Shown: piece after piece, positions 7,416-14,958 of the stretch | Numbering within the stretch: the stretch's first letter is position 1 | Layout of the letters: each line of letters starts with the position of its first letter | DNA from: Frankiaceae bacterium | Lineage (GTDB): Bacteria > Actinomycetota > Actinomycetes > BP-191 | Assembly (NCBI GenBank): GCA_035556555.1 | Contig: DATMES010000024.1 | Location: forward strand, 1 to 64,000 | Direction of reading: 5' to 3' | Length of the DNA stretch: 64,000 nucleotides | Notes under the pieces: generated by a model | The model's input: only the letters and a program-made list of their open reading frames with translations | What the model was told of the DNA's origin: nothing | Database searches by the model: none | Made by a program: the position numbers and the translations under genes

Positions 7416-7592
7416 TTACAAGGTGCAGCCGCGCGCCGTGATGCAGGCATCGACCTCGGACCCGCACGTGAGCGAGAAGGTCGGGCCCTGGCACAGGTCC
7501 TTCAGCGTGGGGGCGGCGCCAACGACGCGGGTGAGCTCGACCGTCGTCAGCTCGGCGAGCGTCTCCTTCTTGAGCGTGAGCTTGGACATCAT
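7416..7592 (-). CDS. RiPP precursor with class I lanthipeptide-type leader (peptide 1)
   Basis: A 58-aa peptide. The leader MMSKLTLKKETLAELTTVEL then TRVVGA matches the KLTLKKETLxELTxxEL..VVGx leaders of class I lanthipeptide-like precursors. The core (about 32 aa) contains four Cys (34, 43, 50, 56) and several Ser/Thr, so thioether rings are possible. The RBS GAAAGG stands seven bases before the ATG pair at 7592/7589. A perfect hairpin follows the stop. The gene is monocistronic and no LanB, LanC or protease is adjacent. It clearly shares a leader with the peptide at 9603. Either it is modified by enzymes encoded elsewhere or it is a relic. The leader family is well supported and the final product is unknown. 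Confidence 0.75.
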   Translation of the reverse strand: MMSKLTLKKETLAELTTVELTRVVGAAPTLKDLCQGPTFSLTCGSEVDACITARGCTL

Positions 7593-7676
7593 GTGCCTTT
7601 CGAGGGGTGAGGGGCGTTCTGTCCTGCCAGGATCGTGGTTCGCCGCCAGGACGTCGAGCCCCGCTACGGTGGCACG

Positions 7677-8189
7677 GTGGCCGGCGACCAGGGACCCGCT
7701 TACGGGCGGGTGACCAGGACGCTGCACTGGCTGACGGTGGCGGCGATGGCGGCGCAGTTCACGGTCGGGTACGCACTCGACGTCGGCGGCGGACGCGGCA
7801 GGGGGCGCGGTCGCGGCGGCGAGTCGGGACGCGGGCGCGGCCGGGGTGGCGAGGGCCTCGACATCGGAGACGACGGTCTCCTCACCGTGCACGTGGCGCT
7901 CGGACTCACGGTGCTCGCGCTCGCGCTCGTACGGCTCTGGTGGCGCAGGCGGACGACGCTTCCGCCATGGGCACCGGCACTGACGCCCGGCGAGCGCACA
8001 CTCGCGCACTGGACGGAGCGCACGCTCTACACACTGATGTTCGCGATCCCGCTGAGCGGGCTGTGGCTGGTGCTCGTCTCCGACGACGTCATCGCGGTCC
8101 ACGTCGCGTCGCACGTCGCGTTCTTCGTGGCGTTCGCGGCACACGTCGGGCTGGTCGCCAGGCGCCGGCTGCTGCGCCGCATGCTCTGA
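7677..8189 (+). CDS. cytochrome b561-like membrane protein with Gly-Arg loop
   Basis: A 170-aa four-helix membrane protein resembling prokaryotic cytochrome b561/YceJ-type di-heme proteins, which move electrons across the membrane. Candidate heme His are in RTLHWLTVAAM (helix 1), LLTVHVALGLTV (helix 2) and VHVASHVAFF with FAAHVGL (helix 4). Between helices 1 and 2 lies an unusual low-complexity loop of GRGRGRGG repeats (about 24 residues). The GTG at 7677 is chosen because TACGGT (7665-7670) sits six bases before it, a leaderless promoter layout. It lies between the two lanthipeptide-type precursors, divergent from the first. Confidence 0.72.
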   Translation: MAGDQGPAYGRVTRTLHWLTVAAMAAQFTVGYALDVGGGRGRGRGRGGESGRGRGRGGEGLDIGDDGLLTVHVALGLTVLALALVRLWWRRRTTLPPWAPALTPGERTLAHWTERTLYTLMFAIPLSGLWLVLVSDDVIAVHVASHVAFFVAFAAHVGLVARRRLLRRML

Positions 8190-8255
8190 CCGGCTCCCCT
8201 GTGGGCGCGACGAGACGGCCGTCACGACGCACGGCTCGGGACCTATGCTCCGACG

Positions 8256-9518
8256 GTGGACAACGTCCCGCGTGACGACCGCGCCCTCGGCAGGCTGCTC
8301 GACGCCGCCGAGGACGCCTCTCCGGTGGAGGCAGTCGAGGCGGTGACGCGGGAGCTCGCGGACGCGCTGGGCGCGACGCGGGTGTCGTTCCTCATCGCGG
8401 ACCTCTCCGGGCGGTCGCTGGTCCGCCTCGCGTACGCCACCAGCTCGCGCGACGGCGGCGACCGGCACGACGACGAGGAGACGGCCGAGGAGCTGCCGTT
8501 CGACGGCGGTCCGAGGGAGCAGGCGATCCGCGACCAGGCGGTCCACGTCGGCCCGCCCAAGCCGGGCACCGACGGCTGGACGGTCTACGCCCCGGTGACC
8601 GAACGCGGCGAGGCGCTGGGGCTGCTCGAGATGCTGCTGCCCACCGAGCCGACCGACGACGTCCTCGGTGACATCGTCCGCACCGCGCACGTCCTCGCGT
8701 TCGTCGTCATCGCGAACCGCCGGCACACGGACCTGTTCGAGTGGGGGCAGCGCAGCACCGCGTTCACGCTGCCGGCGGAGATCCAGCGCCGCCTGCTGCC
8801 GTCGGCGTTCACCTGCGAGGCCGGGTCGTTCACGCTCTCCGCGTGGCTGGAGCCGGCGGCGAGCGTCGGCGGTGACACGTTCGACTACAGCGTCGGCCGC
8901 GACCTGCTGCACCTGTCGGTGACCGACGCGATGGGCCACGGCGCGGCCAGCGCGCTGACGGCGACGCTCTGCGTGGCCAGCATGCGCAACACCCGCCGCC
9001 ATGGCGAGTCCCTGCTCGACCAGGCCGCCGCAGCGAACGAGGCCCTGGTCGCGCACACGGAGGGCCTCGAGATCGAGGGGTTCGTGACCGGCGTGCTGGG
9101 CCGCCTCGACCTGACGACGGGAACGCTCACGCTGGTGAACGCAGGCCACGTCGCGCCCTACCTGTCGCGCGCCGGGAGCGTCACGCCGGTGGAGCTGCCG
9201 GCGTGCCTGCCGCTGGGCGTGCTGGGCGACGCGACGTACGAGGAGCACACGCTCGGCCTGGAGCCCGGCGACCGGCTGGTCTTCGTGACCGACGGCATGC
9301 TCGAACGCCGCGCCGCCGTCATCGACCTCGTCGCCGAGATCACCGCGACCCGCGACCTGCACCCGCGGGAGACGACGCGCCGCCTCGCCGACGCGGTGCT
9401 CGCCGCGACAGGCCCGGTGCTCGCCGACGACGCGACGCTGCTCGTCCTCGACTGGCATGGCGACCACGGCACGCGCGGCGGCGACCGGCACACCATCGGC
9501 GGGGCCGACGCGACCTGA
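8256..9518 (+). CDS. GAF-domain SpoIIE/RsbU-type PP2C serine phosphatase
   Basis: A 420-aa cytoplasmic protein. Residues about 15-165 resemble a GAF sensor domain (GATRVSFLIADLSG, then PVTERGEALGLLEML). Residues about 185-400 are a SpoIIE-type PP2C phosphatase with metal-binding aspartates in GGDTFDYSV, VTDAMGHGAAS, VTDGMLERR and LADDATLLVLD. Such enzymes dephosphorylate STAS anti-anti-sigma factors, and a STAS protein is encoded at 13071-13424. The GTG start lies six bases after TATGCT, a leaderless arrangement. The preceding gene encodes the b561-like protein and the next one a RiPP precursor, so a regulatory link is possible but unproven. Confidence 0.88.
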   Translation: MDNVPRDDRALGRLLDAAEDASPVEAVEAVTRELADALGATRVSFLIADLSGRSLVRLAYATSSRDGGDRHDDEETAEELPFDGGPREQAIRDQAVHVGPPKPGTDGWTVYAPVTERGEALGLLEMLLPTEPTDDVLGDIVRTAHVLAFVVIANRRHTDLFEWGQRSTAFTLPAEIQRRLLPSAFTCEAGSFTLSAWLEPAASVGGDTFDYSVGRDLLHLSVTDAMGHGAASALTATLCVASMRNTRRHGESLLDQAAAANEALVAHTEGLEIEGFVTGVLGRLDLTTGTLTLVNAGHVAPYLSRAGSVTPVELPACLPLGVLGDATYEEHTLGLEPGDRLVFVTDGMLERRAAVIDLVAEITATRDLHPRETTRRLADAVLAATGPVLADDATLLVLDWHGDHGTRGGDRHTIGGADAT

Positions 9519-9602
9519 CCGCTCCTGTACGGCGGCAGCGGAGCCCCCTACGATCCGAGTCCGGTTCGCCCTGCTACGTCCACCGCCGAAAGGTCCCCTC
9601 AC

Positions 9603-9779
9603 ATGACCAGCCGCAAGCTCACCCTCCGCCGCGAGCAGCTCGCCGAGTTGACGACCGACGACCTCTCGGACGTCGTCGCGGGCGCGACCACCGCCAACAC
9701 GAAGGAATGCCCGGACTACACGTACTACTGCATCACCGGCTACGCGATGTGCCGGTCTACCAGGCTCGTCTGCGCGTAG
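9603..9779 (+). CDS. RiPP precursor with class I lanthipeptide-type leader (peptide 2)
   Basis: A 58-aa peptide starting MTSRKLTLRREQLAELTTDD then LSDVVAGA, plainly related in its leader to the peptide at 7416-7592. The core is Tyr/Thr/Cys-rich with four cysteines at 36, 43, 50 and 57, exactly every seventh residue. The RBS GAAAGG lies nine bases before the ATG at 9603. A strong hairpin follows. The gene is too short for most gene callers. No modification enzyme is adjacent. It lies downstream of the SpoIIE phosphatase, from which it is separated by 84 nt carrying a possible promoter. The maturation route is unknown. Confidence 0.75.
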   Translation: MTSRKLTLRREQLAELTTDDLSDVVAGATTANTKECPDYTYYCITGYAMCRSTRLVCA

Positions 9780-9787
9780 CGCTCCCG

Positions 9788-9810
9788 CGCGGAGCGTGAC
9801 GCGCTCCGCG
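9788..9810 (+). terminator. hairpin terminator after precursor peptide 2
   Basis: CGCGGAGCG (9788-9796) and CGCTCCGCG (9802-9810) form a perfect 9-bp stem with loop TGACG, eight bases beyond the stop codon. This makes the peptide a separate short transcript or an attenuated one. Confidence 0.65.
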
Positions 9811-9829
9811 GGCGCTCGTTGGGCACGGT

Positions 9830-10429
9830 ATGCGTGCCTCGCTCCGTGTCGTCCTCGCCGCCGCTGCCACGCTGGCCGCGGTCCAGCCCGCCGTCGCGGC
9901 GCCGCACGCGCACGCCCGCGCGACGGTGCAGCGGTGGTTCGCCGTCAGCGCGACGGGCGTCAACTGGGAGCGCGTCGAGCTGACGTTCAAGCACACGAGG
10001 GGCGCGGTCGCGACGGGCACGTCGGGCGCCGTCAGCGGCGAGAGCTTCGACGCCTGCGTGTACTCGTGGACGCACCTCGCGTACTTCTACGGCTGCGGCA
10101 CGCCGACCTCGATGACGTACGACATCCCGGCGACGGGCGCGGCGGGCCGCGTGAAGTTCACGCTGCGCGACACCTGGCGGCCAGGTACGGCGGTCGTCGA
10201 CCTCACGCTCACCGACGCGGGGGCGCCGCCCGAGGTGGCGTACGACCTCGCTCCGTACGGCTCGGGCGCGTCGCCGAGCGTCACGACGTCGCGCCTGGCC
10301 ACGGCGAAGGGCACGGTCCGCATCACGACGAGGTCGGGGAAGCGCACGGTCACGCGGACGATCGCGGTGCCGAGCGTGCCGGTGCGCGTCGCGGAGCGTG
10401 TGCTGCTCTCCGCCGGCGCCGGCGTCTAG
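9830..10429 (+). CDS. secreted hypothetical protein
   Basis: A 199-aa protein with a clean signal peptide (MRASLRVVLAAAATLAAV up to a PAVAA-type cleavage site near residue 24). The mature part is rich in Thr, Val and Arg, suggesting a beta-sandwich. Two Cys in ACVYSWTHLAYFYGCG could form a disulfide. No family is recognised. It follows the peptide-2 terminator and is convergent with the NTF2-like gene. Confidence 0.7.
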   Translation: MRASLRVVLAAAATLAAVQPAVAAPHAHARATVQRWFAVSATGVNWERVELTFKHTRGAVATGTSGAVSGESFDACVYSWTHLAYFYGCGTPTSMTYDIPATGAAGRVKFTLRDTWRPGTAVVDLTLTDAGAPPEVAYDLAPYGSGASPSVTTSRLATAKGTVRITTRSGKRTVTRTIAVPSVPVRVAERVLLSAGAGV

Positions 10430-10435
10430 AACCCC

Positions 10436-10798
10436 CTAGACCGGGCGGAACCCCGAGCAGAGCACGCGCAGCCAGCCGATCCGGCCGTCGCGCTCCGACA
10501 GGTACGCCTGCTGCTCGACGAGGTGCGCGCCGTCGCCGTTGCGCACCCGGAGCCGGTATCCGGCGCGCTCGCGGTCGGCGAACGCGTCGGTCTCGACGGC
10601 CAGCAGCTCCTCGATGACGTCGCCGTCGTCGAACCACACCCGCAGCGTCTCGACGACGCCGTCCGGGCCGGTCGCCTCCCAGCCGCGGCCTGGCGTGAGG
10701 CCGCGGAAGTCGACCTCGGGGTGCAGCAGGTCTCGGACCCGCGCCTCGTCCTTCGCGGCGACGGCGCGGGCGAACGCCGCGCCGAGGGGCTCGGTCAT
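10436..10798 (-). CDS. NTF2-like / SnoaL-type small protein
   Basis: A 120-aa protein with the NTF2-like pattern: an N-terminal helix (LGAAFARAVAAKDEARVRDL), LHPEVDFRGLTPG, GPDGVVETLRVWF, and a curved sheet carrying RLRVRNGDGAHLVEQQAYLS. Members are ester or epoxide hydrolases, isomerases or simple binding folds, so no reaction can be assigned. Its start overlaps the stop of the upstream secreted gene by 4 nt (ATGA). Confidence 0.72.
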   Translation of the reverse strand: MTEPLGAAFARAVAAKDEARVRDLLHPEVDFRGLTPGRGWEATGPDGVVETLRVWFDDGDVIEELLAVETDAFADRERAGYRLRVRNGDGAHLVEQQAYLSERDGRIGWLRVLCSGFRPV

Positions 10799-11823
10799 GC
10801 CCGCAGGACGGCGAGACCGTCGATGTACACCGGCTTGGAGTCCATGGTCACGAGCGTGATGGTGGCATCAGTGCGGAGGTACGACCAGCTGATCCCCCAC
10901 ATCTTCCGGTACGTCGTCTTCGCCGCGTTGGTCGAGATCTCGGTGCCCACCTCCCCGTTGACGAGCACGCGGACCTTGCCGCAGCCGGGGCAGGTGCGCG
11001 CGACGAGCCCGACCCCGCGTCCCGCGATGCCGCGCAGCGTCAGGGTCCGGCCCGGAGTGCGCGCGAACGTGTACGTGCCGCCGTAGAAGTTCGCGCTGGT
11101 GTGCCGCGTCCACCCCGCGGAGGGCGTCAGCAGGGCGTCGTCGAGTGGCGCGGCGGTGCACTGGCCACTCTGCCAGGCGCCGAGGTTGCCGAGGTCGTCG
11201 CGCGCGCGGAAGCTCACGCAGTACGTGTAGCCGCGCCGCAGCGCGATGGTGAACGACGTCGCGGTCGTCCCCTGCGCGGAGTCGCGGTAGCGGTACGCCC
11301 CGAAGGTGCCGTCGTAGCGCGCGACGCGGTAGCGGACGTCGTACGAGCCGACGCCGCTGACGTCCTGGCCCCCCCAGCGGAACTCCGCGCCCGGGGCGGT
11401 CGTGAACCGCTCGAGGTGCGTCCACCACACGGCGGGGGCGGTGAGGTCGCGGTGCCAGTGCACCCAGACCGCCATGCTCTCGTTGCCGGCCTCGTCCGTG
11501 GCGGCGATCCGCAGGCTGTGCTGGCCCTCCACGAGGGAGCCGGCCGTCCACGGCGACGAGCAGGGACCCTCCGACCGCAGGAGCGGGGAGTGACGTAGGC
11601 AGCGGAACGTCAGCACGGCGTCGGGACGTTCCGGGTCTGTCGCGCTGAACGTCACGGTCGCGGTGTCGTCACGCGTCGCCGCCGGCGGCGCGGACTCCAC
11701 GGTCACGACGGGCGCCACGGTGTCCTCGGCGGCCTGCGCGGCGGCCGGGGACGCGCCTCCGGCGACGGCGAGCATGGACAGCACGGCGACGACCACCGCG
11801 CCGCGGGTGCGGCGTACGTTCAC
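10795..11823 (-). CDS. secreted Ig/FN3-like domain protein
   Basis: A 342-aa secreted protein. The signal peptide is MNVRRTRGAVVVAVLSMLAV then ASPAAAQA. Ig-like or fibronectin-like strands follow (ATVTFSATDPE, DEAGNESMAVWVHW and a YTYCVSFRARDDLGNLG block). A C-terminal beta-sandwich has GRTLTLRGIAGRGVGLVART with CPGCGKVRV, which reads like a carbohydrate-binding module. GTG at 11823 is used because GGGGGGAA precedes it, and the GTG at 11847 lacks a site. The next gene overlaps by 4 nt. Confidence 0.75.
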   Translation of the reverse strand: MNVRRTRGAVVVAVLSMLAVAGGASPAAAQAAEDTVAPVVTVESAPPAATRDDTATVTFSATDPERPDAVLTFRCLRHSPLLRSEGPCSSPWTAGSLVEGQHSLRIAATDEAGNESMAVWVHWHRDLTAPAVWWTHLERFTTAPGAEFRWGGQDVSGVGSYDVRYRVARYDGTFGAYRYRDSAQGTTATSFTIALRRGYTYCVSFRARDDLGNLGAWQSGQCTAAPLDDALLTPSAGWTRHTSANFYGGTYTFARTPGRTLTLRGIAGRGVGLVARTCPGCGKVRVLVNGEVGTEISTNAAKTTYRKMWGISWSYLRTDATITLVTMDSKPVYIDGLAVLRA

Positions 11824-11954
11824 GGGATTCCCCCCAGGAGTGGGCACCGGCGACGGGTGCGCCTCTCACGGTAGGTGCCCGGCGCGGGTCGCGGGGGCGT
11901 TTCCGGAAGTGGCGGTCTCGCGCGCTTCGGTGGCGTTCTGGCACCCTGTCCGGC

Positions 11955-12404
11955 ATGGCGAGCTGGGCCGAGGTCGAACGCGCCGTGCCTGACCTCGCCC
12001 GCGAGGTGCGGGCGAGGTTCACGGCCGGCAAGCACAGCACGATGGCGACGTTGCGCAGCGACGGGTCGCCGCGGATCAGCGGCACGGAGGTCGAGTTCTC
12101 CGACGACGGGGAGCTGCGGATCGGCAGCATGGCGAACGCCCTCAAGGCGCGTGACCTGCTCCGCGACGGCCGCGTCGCGCTGCACTCGCCGACGTCCGAC
12201 CCCGGTGGGGACGGCAGTTCGTGGGCGGGCGAGGGGAAGCTCGCCGGCACGGCCGTCGAGGAGCCGTCGGAGGACGGGTCGCACCGGTTCCGGATCGACG
12301 TCGCGGAGGTAGTTCTCACCCGCCTGGGTGACGTTCCCGACCATCTGGTGGTCGAGTCCTGGCACGGTGACGACCGCGGGTACGTCCGCCGCGAGCGCCG
12401 TTGA
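11955..12404 (+). CDS. pyridoxamine 5'-phosphate oxidase-like (FMN/F420 split-barrel) protein
   Basis: A 149-aa split-barrel protein. The N-terminal helix and FTAGKHSTMATLRSDGSPRI match the PNPOx-like superfamily, as do GELRIGSMANALKARDLLRD and the middle sheet RVALHSP. Members bind FMN or F420 and act as oxidoreductases or quenchers, so the specific substrate is not predictable. It is a stand-alone gene followed after 12 nt by a lamin-tail secreted protein. Confidence 0.78.
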   Translation: MASWAEVERAVPDLAREVRARFTAGKHSTMATLRSDGSPRISGTEVEFSDDGELRIGSMANALKARDLLRDGRVALHSPTSDPGGDGSSWAGEGKLAGTAVEEPSEDGSHRFRIDVAEVVLTRLGDVPDHLVVESWHGDDRGYVRRERR

Positions 12405-12416
12405 GAGGACTTCCCC

Positions 12417-12854
12417 ATGCGCAGGGTGCTGCTGGTCGTGCTGGTGACGCTGGGCGGCGTCCTCGTCGGCGGGCCCGCGGAGGCGGCCGGGCCGCTCCAG
12501 ATCGTCTGGGTCAACTACGACCCTGCGGGCCAGGACGACGGGACGAACGCCAGCGTCAACAAGGAGTACGTCACCATCAAGAACACCGCCACGTCGACGA
12601 CCCGCTGCCTCACCGGCTGGAAGGTGCGAGACGTGCGCGGGAACATGTACACGTTCGGCCGGTTCTGCCTCGCCGCGGGCAAGTCGGTCCACCTGCACAC
12701 CGGCGTCGGCGCCGACAGCGCGACCCGCCGGTTCTGGGGCCGCGACTGGCACCTCTGGGACAACGCCGGCGACACGGCGTACCTGCGCAACGCCTCCGGG
12801 ACGCTGATGGACTCCTGCAGGTGGGGGAACGGCATCGGCTACATCCGGTGCTGA
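12417..12854 (+). CDS. secreted lamin-tail-domain (LTD) protein
   Basis: A 145-aa protein with a signal peptide (MRRVLLVVLVTLGGVLVGG, then PAEAA). The mature part is one LTD-like Ig fold: LQIVWVNYDPAGQD, VNKEYVTIKNTATSTTRCLTG, then GWKVRDV, MYTFG and DWHLWDNAGDTAYL. Four Cys probably make two disulfides. LTDs are surface-displayed binding modules. GAGAGGA precedes the ATG by seven bases. Confidence 0.85.
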   Translation: MRRVLLVVLVTLGGVLVGGPAEAAGPLQIVWVNYDPAGQDDGTNASVNKEYVTIKNTATSTTRCLTGWKVRDVRGNMYTFGRFCLAAGKSVHLHTGVGADSATRRFWGRDWHLWDNAGDTAYLRNASGTLMDSCRWGNGIGYIRC

Positions 12855-12931
12855 CCGGCGCTACAGTTCCGCCCCATTTGTGCCGATAGGGACGGGGCAG
12901 GGGGTGTTCGTGGGGGTTGGGAGCGTGTGGC

Positions 12932-13069
12932 GTGCCGATCTGCCCGCGATGCCGGCAGCAGGCGGTGACCCTGCTGCGCCCGCGTCACGACGTGCTGCTC
13001 TGCCCACCGTGCTGGGACCTGCTGCTGCTCGTCGCGGCGGGGGACGCCGACGAGGTCGACGCGCGCTGA
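12932..13069 (+). CDS. 45-aa zinc-ribbon microprotein
   Basis: MPICPRCRQQAVTLLRPRHD is followed by VLLCPPCWDLLLLVAAGDAD and EVDAR. Cysteines 4, 7, 24 and 27 make a CxxC-x16-CxxC zinc ribbon. The GTG at 12932 lies downstream of a G-rich stretch, and codon use has the GC-rich third positions of neighbouring genes. It ends one base before the convergent STAS gene. The function of such minimal ribbons is unknown; protein or nucleic-acid contact is a guess. Confidence 0.6.
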   Translation: MPICPRCRQQAVTLLRPRHDVLLCPPCWDLLLLVAAGDADEVDAR

Positions 13070-13070
13070 C

Positions 13071-13424
13071 CTAACGCCAGGCGGCGGCGTACAGCAGCGT
13101 CTCGGTCGCGTCGGCGAGGGTGCCGTACGACGGGATGTCGACCCGCTCCTGGACCAGCACGTCGCGGACGTGGTCGGGCACGCGGCAGAGCGCCAGCGCG
13201 CAGCCCTGGAGGCGGCAGCGTACGGACGTGTGGTTGAGCACGCCGATGCCGGCCTGGTCGATCTTGGACACGAGGGCGAGGTCGAGCAGCAGCGCCTGCG
13301 GGCGCGTCGCCAGCATCGCGCCGATGCGGTGCTGGAACGACGGGCAGTTCCGCGCCGTGACGGGACCGGCGACGCCGACCAGGGTGAGGTCGCCGTACGT
13401 CGTCGGTGTCAGCTCCAGCGGCAC
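13071..13424 (-). CDS. STAS-domain anti-anti-sigma-like protein lacking the phosphoserine
   Basis: A 117-aa single STAS domain (LELTPTTYGDLTLVGVAGPV, LLLDLALVSKIDQAGIGVLN, then a basic helix with CALALCRVPDHV). In SpoIIAA/RsbV proteins the loop reads D-S-x-G and the Ser is phosphorylated. Here it is D56-Q57-A58-G59, so the classical switch residue is missing. It may be constitutive or may work as a scaffold. The SpoIIE-type phosphatase at 8256 is the nearest possible partner, but Gln cannot be its substrate. Confidence 0.8.
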   Translation of the reverse strand: MPLELTPTTYGDLTLVGVAGPVTARNCPSFQHRIGAMLATRPQALLLDLALVSKIDQAGIGVLNHTSVRCRLQGCALALCRVPDHVRDVLVQERVDIPSYGTLADATETLLYAAAWR

Positions 13425-13542
13425 GTTCGCTCCTCCCGTACGCGGGGTCAGTCGGTTCGGGCTCCTGTCTGTTTTGCCCGATCCACGGGCAATGCCACCT
13501 CCTCCACGAAAGTCTCACGTGGCGGTCACTACGCTGGCGTGC

Positions 13543-14958
13543 ATGTCCCGGCTTCGCCTGGCGCCGCGCGCCGCCGAGCTGACGGCCGGCTTCGCGGCGA
13601 TCCGGCGCGAGCTCGGGCTGCCGGAGACGTTCCCCTCGGTGGTGCTGGCCGAGGCGTCCGCGGCGGCCGCCGCGGGCCCGGGTGGCGGGGCTCGGCCCGA
13701 CCGTACGGACGTCCCGCTCGTCACCATCGACCCGCCCGGCAGCAGGGACCTCGACCAGGCGTACTTCGCCGAACGCCGCGGCGCCGGCTACCGGGTGTCC
13801 TACGCGATCGCCGACCCGGGGGCGTTCTTCGCGCCCGGCGGCGCGCTGGACGCGGAGTCCCGGGCGCGCGGGGTGACGCTGTACGCGCCGGACCGGCGGG
13901 TGCCGCTGTACCCGGAGGAGCTGAGCGAGGGCGCGGCGTCGCTGCTCGCGGGGTCGGACCGCGCGGCGGTGCTGTGGACGTTCGACCTCGACGCGTCAGC
14001 GGCCGTCGAGTCGGTGCGAGTGGAGCGGGCAACCGTACGCAGCCGCGCCCAGCTCGACTACCCGGCGGTGCAGCGCGCGCTCGACGACGGCACCGCGGAG
14101 GAGCCGCTGGTGCTGCTCCGCGAGGTCGGCCTGCTGCGTCAGGAGGCGGAGGTCGCGCGCGGGGGCGTCTCGCTGCCGACGCCGGCGCAGGAGATCGTGA
14201 CGTCCAATGGGGGGTACGACCTGGCGTTCGTCGCGCCGCTGCCGGTGGAGAGCTGGAACGCGCAGGTCTCGCTGCTCACAGGCATGGCCGCCGCGCGGAT
14301 CATGCTCGACGGCGGGGTCGGGCTGCTCCGGACGATGCCGCCGCCGGACCCCCGGTCGGTGGAGACCCTGCGGCGCAGCGCTGTCGCGCTGGCCTGTGAG
14401 TGGCCGGAGGGGATGGCGTACCCGGCGTTCGTCCGGACGCTGGACCCGGCGGCGCCGGCGCATGCCGCGCTGCTGACGGTGACGACGACGCTGCTGCGGG
14501 GAGCGGGGTACGCGGCGTTCGACGGCGCGCCGCCGGAGGTCTCGGAGCACAGCGCGATCGCGGCGCCGTACGCGCACGCCACGGCGCCGCTGCGGCGGCT
14601 GGCCGACCGCTTCGTGTCGGAGGTGGTGCTCGCGCTGTCGTCGGGGTCGCCGGTGCCTGACTGGTGCCGCGCGTCGCTGCCCGAGCTGCCGGGCCTGATG
14701 GCGGCCGCCGACCGGCGGGAGCGGGAGCTCGACCGCGCGGTGCTCGACTACCTCGAGGCGGCGGTGCTGGCGCGGCGGGTGGGGGAGACGTTCGAGGCGG
14801 TGGTCACCGACACCGACGACAAGGGCGGCATGGTGCAGGTCGCGGACCCCGCGGTGCGGGCGCGGCTGATGGGATCGGCGCCGCTGGGGGAGAAGGTGCG
14901 GGTGCGGCTTCGGGAGGCCGACGTCGCGTCGCGGCGGGTGGTGTTCGAGCCCGCTTAG
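13543..14958 (+). CDS. RNB-domain exoribonuclease (RNase II/R family)
   Basis: A 471-aa protein with the RNB catalytic domain. The Mg-binding aspartate cluster is in VTIDPPGSRDLDQAYFA, followed by VSYAIADPGAFF, then the basic Y-A-H-A-TAPLRRLADRFV motif near 350 that grips RNA. N-terminal cold-shock domains are absent and the C-terminal S1-like region (TDTDDKGGMVQVADPAVRAR) is short. This is the compact actinobacterial form. The family degrades RNA 3' to 5'. TACGCT stands seven bases before the ATG at 13543 (leaderless). It overlaps the convergent MFS gene by 4 nt. Confidence 0.9.
   Translation: MSRLRLAPRAAELTAGFAAIRRELGLPETFPSVVLAEASAAAAAGPGGGARPDRTDVPLVTIDPPGSRDLDQAYFAERRGAGYRVSYAIADPGAFFAPGGALDAESRARGVTLYAPDRRVPLYPEELSEGAASLLAGSDRAAVLWTFDLDASAAVESVRVERATVRSRAQLDYPAVQRALDDGTAEEPLVLLREVGLLRQEAEVARGGVSLPTPAQEIVTSNGGYDLAFVAPLPVESWNAQVSLLTGMAAARIMLDGGVGLLRTMPPPDPRSVETLRRSAVALACEWPEGMAYPAFVRTLDPAAPAHAALLTVTTTLLRGAGYAAFDGAPPEVSEHSAIAAPYAHATAPLRRLADRFVSEVVLALSSGSPVPDWCRASLPELPGLMAAADRRERELDRAVLDYLEAAVLARRVGETFEAVVTDTDDKGGMVQVADPAVRARLMGSAPLGEKVRVRLREADVASRRVVFEPA

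Noticed and set aside
7416-9602. 728-codon minus-strand frame across the b561 and SpoIIE genes
   Set aside because: It is antisense to genes with clear motifs and is Arg/Val/Asp-biased. Only its last 58 codons, with their own RBS, are real (peptide 1).
12880-13074. 64-codon plus-strand ORF overlapping the zinc-ribbon microprotein
   Set aside because: It has low-complexity Arg/Ala/Gly content, while the overlapping frame from 12932 has four ordered cysteines and better codon use.
8256-13424. A complete partner-switching module from the SpoIIE phosphatase and the STAS protein
   Set aside because: The genes are 4 kb apart, no anti-sigma kinase is present and the STAS protein lacks the phosphoserine.
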